A stretch of DNA of 64,000 nucleotides, taken from Terfezia claveryi (lineage: Eukaryota > Ascomycota > Pezizomycetes > Pezizales > Pezizaceae). The position numbers were made by a program, and so were the translations under genes. Below are positions 57,896-64,000 of the stretch, in pieces. Every line of letters begins with the position of its first letter. The stretch's first letter is position 1. The notes under the pieces were generated by a model. That model saw only the letters and a list, made by a program, of their open reading frames with translations, was not told the DNA's origin and ran no database searches. The DNA lies in contig WHUX01000210.1 in assembly GCA_015179025.1 (NCBI GenBank), positions 27,221-91,220 of the forward strand, in the 5' to 3' direction.

Positions 57896-58156
57896 AGACT
57901 AGCTATGGGGGCTCGGCTGCACTGAGCCTCCCAATATCGGTTGTTTAGAGTTTAGTATGGACTAACTTTTGCATTTGCCTGTGCTTAGGAGAATGAGAAT
58001 TGAAAGTTTGTGTGAAGATTAAATTGCGATTTTATATGCTTCTTACTTGCCGATGTCAAATGAATTCCTAATTATCCCATTTCCGCCTTATAAGTCTCTA
58101 GTCCATTCATAACGCACACACACATATATATATATAGAAACAGAATTCCCACCACA

Positions 58157-58309
58157 ATGACTCTCACTACCGGTACCTTCATCACTGAGAATACAGCAAA
58201 CAGGAATAATAGATCCAATGCGAGTTTCCTGTATGTATTTGAGAGGTGGATTATGGGGGCAAATGAAAGTTTGAATTTATATGCACCCTTTATAAATAAT
58301 TGTGAATAA
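58157..58309 (+). CDS. Leader-sharing paralogue without ribbon, cassette B (50 residues)
   Basis: An intact frame starting MTLTTGTFITENTANRNNR; the conserved leader and CCACAATG start context are kept. A deletion relative to cassette A removed the ribbon part, and the frame now continues SFLYVFERWIMGANESLNLY. It may be a decayed gene with a chance frame; translation is unproven. Confidence 0.3.
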   Translation: MTLTTGTFITENTANRNNRSNASFLYVFERWIMGANESLNLYAPFINNCE

Positions 58310-58632
58310 ACGGAATTTTGGTTGGCTTCAAGAAAGGATCTATATATATTGTGACCCACCTTTTATGCATCGATCACGGATATCGATGCAGGAACGAGGT
58401 AAACATTACGGCTTTGGCAGTCGATTCTTGTATAATATTCAATCCAATATAACTACCCTTAATTATCAATTACTCCCGCTTATTCATTCTACTTAACAAC
58501 TATCGCAAACACAGCCGTTCGAGGCAAACTATTTCCCGTGAAAATGCTTCGTTTCCCTACTCAAAGTTCCATCAGTTCTACTGAGTGAGAACCGCCACTT
58601 ATTATTTTTGCCTTTGATTCTCACTTCCTGGA

Positions 58633-59724
58633 CTACATTGTGAAAGATATTCCAACTCAAGCAATATAATGTGACGGACCGCTGTTTCCGATCAGCCGCA
58701 TAACGGCTTTTTTGCGTCGATATCGATATCGGTCGAGGTGAATTTAGGCCCTAGAACATCAAACCCTGCAATAATACACCAGACAGTACAAGGTATGATA
58801 AGTGGCACTGGGCTGAATATGGGTCAAGCATCGCTAATGAAAAGGAAGGTCAGAAAGTAGGTGGGGGGGTCAAGTGGTAGCTCACAAGCGAGCGCAATAA
58901 CCGGAAGGCTTCAGAGGTCGTTGTGCCAACCAGACTACTTTAAGGTATTCTTAAACACAAAAAGGATGGACTAACCGCCTATTGGGTATGGAATGGCTGA
59001 TTGAAGTACTTGATAAAGAGACTAGAGATTTTGAAAATGAATGATAGAGGTAAGTTATTATGAATATTATATATATATTGTAAATGGCCATTATTTACAT
59101 GTAGCAATCGAATTCATAAAATATTGTGAAGAACATCAAATTCTACTATTTTGCTTGCTATTCTACCTACTCTACACATCTTCTTCAACCTTTTGATGTT
59201 GGTATTTTTTGACCTTTATAATACTACTTACTACAGCAATGTAGTTAATAATGCAATTTGATATTGTAAGATTATAAGGTTATGCAGCAGAGGAATCATG
59301 AAGATAATTGATCATATATATTTAAAGAGGAGATATCTAGATATTACTATAGATGTGTTGCTATGGTTCTAGTGCTTTAATTCCTATATCCTGCAACAGA
59401 TTCTAGCCCTTTTTATCTTTTCTTGAGATATCCCAATTAGTTATATTAGGACAACTAGTTTTATACTATGAATATCCCAATTAGCCATTCTCAGCTATCT
59501 ATATTTCTTGACATTTTATACTACATAAGAGTGTTTTCTATACCCTCCTTTACTCGAATATCTATGTTGGTAATCTAATTCTTTATAGTTGGGCTTTTAT
59601 CATATTGAGAATTAGAATAATACTTAGGTTAATGCTTTGGAGGTACTTATCTATAATTTCTTTTATTCATTCACTATTATTATTAGAAGCAATTTGGTGA
59701 GTAAATTTATTAGATTGTCTTTCC
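58633..59724. other. AT-rich intergenic stretch
   Basis: No gene recognised. An exact reverse copy of the dispersed motif is at 58923-58938. The right half is very AT-rich. Confidence 0.45.
58923..58938 (-). repeat. Exact copy of dispersed motif
   Basis: GTGCCAACCAGACTAC, the reverse complement of the copies at 28954 and 48396. Confidence 0.7.
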
Positions 59725-60452
59725 TGTAATGAGGGCTCTGCGGGACAAGGCGACCAAGAGGTATGCCGGAGTAGTGGCAAGAGGGAATCACATACATAGA
59801 AGTACTACATGTGTAATCTGGGGAAAGGCTAGGGTAAGACATACGTAGGAACACTATGTGTGTGACTAGGGGAAGGCTGTAACGTGGGCTCTGAGAACAA
59901 GGCGACCAAGGGGTACGCCGGGGAGAAGGCAGAGGCTAGGGCAAGACACATGTAGGAATGCTACGTGTGTGACTAGGGGAAGGCTGGGACGGGGGGCAAG
60001 GGCAAGAGGCAAGAGGGGCAGAGGGCAAGGGACACGAGACACATGGAAGCAGTTGCCGCGTGTGTCAAAGGAGGCAGCTGGGCTGCAGAGACAAGGCGAG
60101 GCAAGACAAGGACAGGAGGTTCGCGGGGTGGGCAGCAGGGCTGCAGAGTCAAGGCAAGACAAGGAGGTGCATAAGGGAGATACACTAACGTGGAGAGAAG
60201 CAAGGCCCTGTATTGGATATACAAGATGTTGGATGGGGATCCAACGAGAGGGCGGAGGGACGAAGATATATATACATGATTCCAGGCCAAGGCCGTGGAA
60301 GGAATAAGCTTCCCGAGATTCCTATCTCGGAAGCTAAGATAACAATCACCTATCGACGACACCCGAACAAGCCTGTTCGAGTGTCAAAACAGCACGACAC
60401 CCGAACAAGCCTGTTCGAGTGTCAAATTAAGACTAAGAACACGGTTGTGACA
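59725..60452 (-). repeat. LTR of chromodomain Ty3/gypsy element 1
   Basis: On the minus strand it begins TGTCACAACC right after a purine tract (AAAGGGGGGATAG) and ends CATTACA: TG..CA ends with an adjoining polypurine tract, so this is the 3' LTR. It contains an imperfect ~110-150-bp tandem duplication (59725-59877 and 59878-59985, both starting TGTAA) and a duplicated hairpin (60358-60385 and 60396-60423). Confidence 0.7.
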
Positions 60453-60649
60453 CTATCCCCCCTTTAGGCTGGAGCTCCAGTGACTAGGAGGCCTGGGCAC
60501 GATAACCGGCAAAATCAACACAGGAAACAACAACAAAGGCAACGACAAGGATTCCAACTCCAAACAACAAGAAGAACGAGAAAAGCGAGAAGAACGAGAA
60601 GAACGAGAGTCAGACGGGCCCCACCGTATGACTCTCAAAAGACACAACA

Positions 60650-61515
60650 TCATTCCATTGGGCGAGGCTTCCTTGGATATTGCTGGTAGAATAGGGCGAC
60701 CAAATCCTGCGCATTCTCTAAGTCCTCTGCGGGTTGCCAGGTAGCCTCCTCATCCCCTAACCACTTGACCTTATACTGAACTCGTCCATAGCGTTTTCTT
60801 GAGTCCAGTACCTCCTCAACCTCCCACTCCTCTTCACCTACGATCACCACTGGAGGAGGTGGGGGGTGCCTTTGCCCGGGAAGGGGATCGTCAGCGGCTG
60901 GCTCGATCTCCGAGACATGAACGACCAGATGGCGCTTGATATCCTTGGGAAACCTCAGCTAATAAGCATGAGTGCCCACAGCTGCTAACACCTCATAGGG
61001 GCCTAGGAACTTGTGATCCAGCTTGCAAGATGGCTGTTCCATTCGGAAGTGCCTGCTGGAGAGCCATACTTGGTCCCCTGGGTGGTATTTAGGAGCTGGC
61101 AACCGGGACTCATTGGCATACTCCGCTTGCCTGGCTTGGGCGTAGGCCAACTCAGCCTTCAAGGTAGCATGGAGTTTTGTGATCTCTGTTGCGAAGTCCT
61201 TGGCTGGGGCATTCTCCCTGGCCTTGCGCAGAGGTGCCAAGGAGTCTACGAACCGAGGGTACCAGCCATAATTGGCCAGGAATGGGGAGGTCTTCAGGGT
61301 CTTGGAGAAGTGGTTGTTGGCGGAAAACTCGCAGGTCGCCAGCAACGAAACCCAGTTATTCTGCTGATAATTGATGTACGCCCTCAGGTACTGCTCCATA
61401 ATGACGTTCATGCGTTCTGACTAGCCATTAGTCTGAGGGTGGTATGCCGTGGACAGGTGTACTTCAATACCCAGCAGCTCACAGAAGGTTCTCCAGAAAT
61501 CGGCGACGAACTGAG
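60650..61515 (-). pseudogene. Ty3/gypsy chromovirus polymerase, C-terminal part (element 1)
   Basis: The minus strand reads the end of an integrase core ([12 protein letters not shown], a TAG, then SERMN), the zinc-free C-terminal domain with KFLGPYEVL (GPY/F module), and a chromodomain (EEEWEVEEVLDSRKRYGRVQ; VKWLGDEEATWQPAEDL) ending YPRKPRPME. Two in-frame TAG stops are seen (near 61423 and 60957); the first replaces the usual Gln of QTNGQSER, a C-to-T change. The frame is cut at 61515 by the LTR of element 2, so the upstream integrase, reverse transcriptase and protease are separated from it. Confidence 0.85.
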
Positions 61516-62194
61516 TGTAATGAATGGTACTAGACAGTATTCATTCGGTACCGTTTATACAATCTATATCCATAGGCATGGACGTTTGTGTATTTCGGTT
61601 CTGCTGAGGTAAGACCTCAGAAGAGTAGGGAGATTACTATGTGGGACGTTCCCAAAGGGAACAGTAATTAACTGGTGTAATATATCTTATATGATTTGTA
61701 CTATCTAAGCTATATGATCTTGATCTGATCGGAATATAGGCTTGCTTGCTCTGAGTGCTTGCTTGGTTGCTTCTTCTCTTTCTTTGGATTCCAGAGGGAA
61801 TCCAGCGGCCTATTTATACTCCTCTGAGATCTGATGACTAAGGAAATAAATACAAAAAAGGGTGGCATACCAGAAGGTGGTGCGCTATACAAAAGGGGTC
61901 ATGTGGCCATAGTAATGAGTCACACGCCATAAACGATGGTCATGTGGCTATAGTAATAAGTCACACGCCTTAAACAGAGGTCACGCGGCCATAATGAAGG
62001 TGTCTTCATATGGCAAGTGCCATGGAACTTCCCATGGCAAATTCCGCATGCTATGGACGCTTATAAAGCAATAGGAGGTAGTAGAAGGCTAGTCCTTCAA
62101 CTGAAAGGCTTAGTTACATAACATAGTAGTAATATAGGAAATACAAAAGTATATAATCAATTATATAAGCAATGAAATAACATTCTCCATTACA
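61516..62194 (-). repeat. LTR of chromodomain Ty3/gypsy element 2
   Basis: 679 bp with ends TGTAATGAATGG and CTCCATTACA (TG..CA with inverted TGTAATG/CATTACA). On its inner side is a purine tract on the minus strand (ATGTGGGGAAG), so it is the 3' LTR of the minus-strand element continuing to the right edge. The outer flank CTGAG (61511-61515) should be repeated beyond the other LTR. Confidence 0.85.
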
Positions 62195-62220
62195 CTTCCC
62201 CACATAGAAGGATTTCCTAT

Positions 62221-64000
62221 CCTTACTTCCTTCGCTCTGCCATATTGGTTTCTATACATCCTAAGATTTGATGCATTGTTAATACATTAGCATTAACGTG
62301 AATATCCTTAGTGTTTCCTTGACTCATGATTCTATCTCGTTCTTGTTGGATGAGAGCTCGGGTCTCATCTCTGGTTCGTGGTCCTTGTTTTTCTTTAGTC
62401 CTTCGACGTCTCTTGAATGTATCTTCCATACTTCCGGTAGTCCAGAAATCTTGAAGAATTTCGGTGGTGATATCCTTGGCATTTACCCAGGAATCATATT
62501 TAGGAGTGTATCCTTGCCATCTGACCTTATATTGTCTTTCTCCAGTTCGAGGAGCTGTTCTGAATTCTAATACCTTTTCAACTTCATAACGATCTTCTTG
62601 AATTGGTCCTGGTTCCTAAGATTGTCTGTGAGGGAACTGGGTGGAATTGTTTTTGTAGTATGGTTTGAGTTTGCTAATATGAAAAGTATTATATATGAAG
62701 TGGAGGTCAGGTTAACTGGATAGGTCTAGGCTATAGTTATTACGTTTTTGATTACTGGAAATAATGGGAAATGGGCCTAGCCATTTTGGTTTGAGTTTGG
62801 GTGAGACATTCGATAGATTGATATTTTCTGAGGAAAGCATAACCTGTTGTCTGACTGAAAATTTGGCTGTATTGGGAAGTCGTTTGTTTGCTTGAGATGC
62901 TTGAGTCTTCTTGGCGTCATATAGGTTTTTAGACGTTACCTCATGACGTTCATTTGCGGGTACATATGCATTAATGGGGTATGGAAGTATCGATACGCCA
63001 AGATGTGCATTAAATCCAAATAGTGTGGAAAAGGGACTATTCTGTCTAGCGGCATTATACCTAGAGTTGAGTTTCAACTGTATCTCTGGTAGTTTCTGTA
63101 GCCAATCAAATCCTTCGATTTTACAGGCTCTTGCTACTTGTAGAATTTCTTTATTAACAATTTCCAATTGTCCGTCTGCACGTGGATGATATGCGGTAGA
63201 CGGTTCCAACTTGATTCCTTTATTCCTAGCCCAATCTTGAAAGTGCGTTGACATAAAAAGAGTGTCACAGTCAAAAACAATACAGAAAGGGTATCCTATA
63301 GTTGGGACTACATGAGTATCAAAGGTAGCAGTACATTGTTCTACTATGAAATTATCTGAGACAGGAATAAGAAACTTGAATCCTGATTGTCTATCAACAA
63401 TCATCCAAAGTCGTGAAATACAAACTACATGATCTTCTTCAACAGGAATATTCGGGTACAAAATTGAACACTTAGTAAACACAGGTGCTACTTTAAGAAA
63501 ATCCATCGATATGTCAGTCCATAGCCTGCTTGGTACATGTAATGGGGTTATGAGTCCAAGTAGCGCCTTGTTGGAATACTTTGTCCATTGACAAGTATCA
63601 CAACTTCTAATATAGTCCTTAGTTGGTTCTGCAAAGGACTGGCAATCATATCGGTCAGTAAGATATTTCATCGTTTTTTCAATGTCACTATGAGCGGTTG
63701 CTTCATGTGCATCTTTAATAACCAATTTGAGATAGTTCTTACCTTCTATGTTAAAGGTAGAGGGCAAAACTAGTCTCCATTGTCCTTGTCGGTTCTTGAC
63801 ATACAAAAATCCGTCTTTTCTTCTATGATCCTTACTATTCACAAAGGTATCATAATAGTTCTTTCAGATAGGACATACTCTCATGCATGATTGATATGCG
63901 GCTTTCATACCTGTTCCTTGGTCAAGCCAGTGTGTAATGAAGTAGTCCTTGTCGTCTTCCCATCCGTCGCTGATGTGTTTCTCTTCAATGAGCTTGTTGA
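62221..64000 (-). pseudogene. Ty3/gypsy chromovirus polymerase, integrase end (element 2)
   Basis: One minus-strand frame runs from the window edge to a stop at 62221, interrupted by a TGA near 63855, a TAA near 62712 and a TAG near 62617. In order it shows an integrase zinc module (H..H then C..C: DAHEATAHSD, YIRSCDTCQW), the DDE core (DISMDFLK; VFDCDTLFMS, where SDR is usual; YHPRADGQLEIVN), the GPF module (KWLGPFPII) and a chromodomain (YEVEKVLEFR; YKVRWQGYTPKYDSWVNAKD), then a basic tail ending MAERRK. Two of the three stops can be C-to-T changes of Gln codons. It continues outside the window. Confidence 0.88.

Larger units (their letters stand above)
56750..58632 (+). repeat. Tandem cassette, copy B
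   Basis: Starts GAGTTGAGGGTAAC and ends near TCACTTCCTGGACTAC. It carries intact versions of the small hydrophobic and zinc-ribbon frames and a diverged second leader copy. A 215-bp stretch (58356-58570) has no counterpart in copy A. Confidence 0.8.

Overview
The window looks like the nuclear genome of a filamentous ascomycete (Pezizomycotina). Introns are short with GT..AG ends and CTAAC/CTGA-type branch sites, and one gene is an Msn2/Seb1/MsnA-type C2H2 regulator. The transposons are chromodomain Ty3/gypsy elements and a LINE whose gag-like ORF1 resembles the Tad group. About seven supported protein genes in 64 kb, among decayed mobile elements, fits a transposon-rich, gene-poor genome such as those of Pezizales (truffles, morels). 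That placement is inference.

Layout. 1-2.6 kb: two unrecognised minus-strand reading frames separated by 2 nt, or one gene with a 182-nt intron. 5.2-6.2 kb: a minus-strand C2H2-like zinc-finger protein. 7.76-8.9 kb: a three-exon thioredoxin-PITH protein (TXNL1/Txl1 type). 8.9-23.1 kb: gene-poor, with a dispersed 16-bp motif. 23.1-24.9 kb: an Msn2-type stress regulator with one intron. 29.7-31.8 kb: two adjacent terminal-inverted-repeat elements; one carries a decayed integrase of Ginger (GIN) type and is flanked by TATA on both sides. 34.6-35.5 kb: a two-exon 2-oxoglutarate/Fe(II) prolyl-4-hydroxylase-like enzyme. 37.6-40.6 kb: a 999-residue secreted protein made mostly of two repeat blocks joined at a Lys-Arg site. 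43.9-44.5 kb: a small protein with one C-terminal membrane segment.

48.5-64 kb is an accessory region. It holds a decayed LINE ORF1 with a poly(A) tail, short LINE 3' ends (one with a 12-bp target duplication), a frameshifted ankyrin-repeat gene, an 826-bp pogo/Tigger-like element, and a tandemly duplicated ~1.9-kb cassette. The cassette encodes very small proteins: a hydrophobic one and a two-CxxC zinc-ribbon one sharing an N-terminal MTLTT leader. At the right end one chromodomain Ty3/gypsy element has inserted into the integrase of another.

The housekeeping-type genes (txl1, msn2, oxygenase) show no operon-like relation. The most unusual parts are the bipartite repeat protein, the zinc-ribbon cassette array, the Ginger-like element with its miniature relative, and the 2-nt-spaced reading-frame pair at the left edge.
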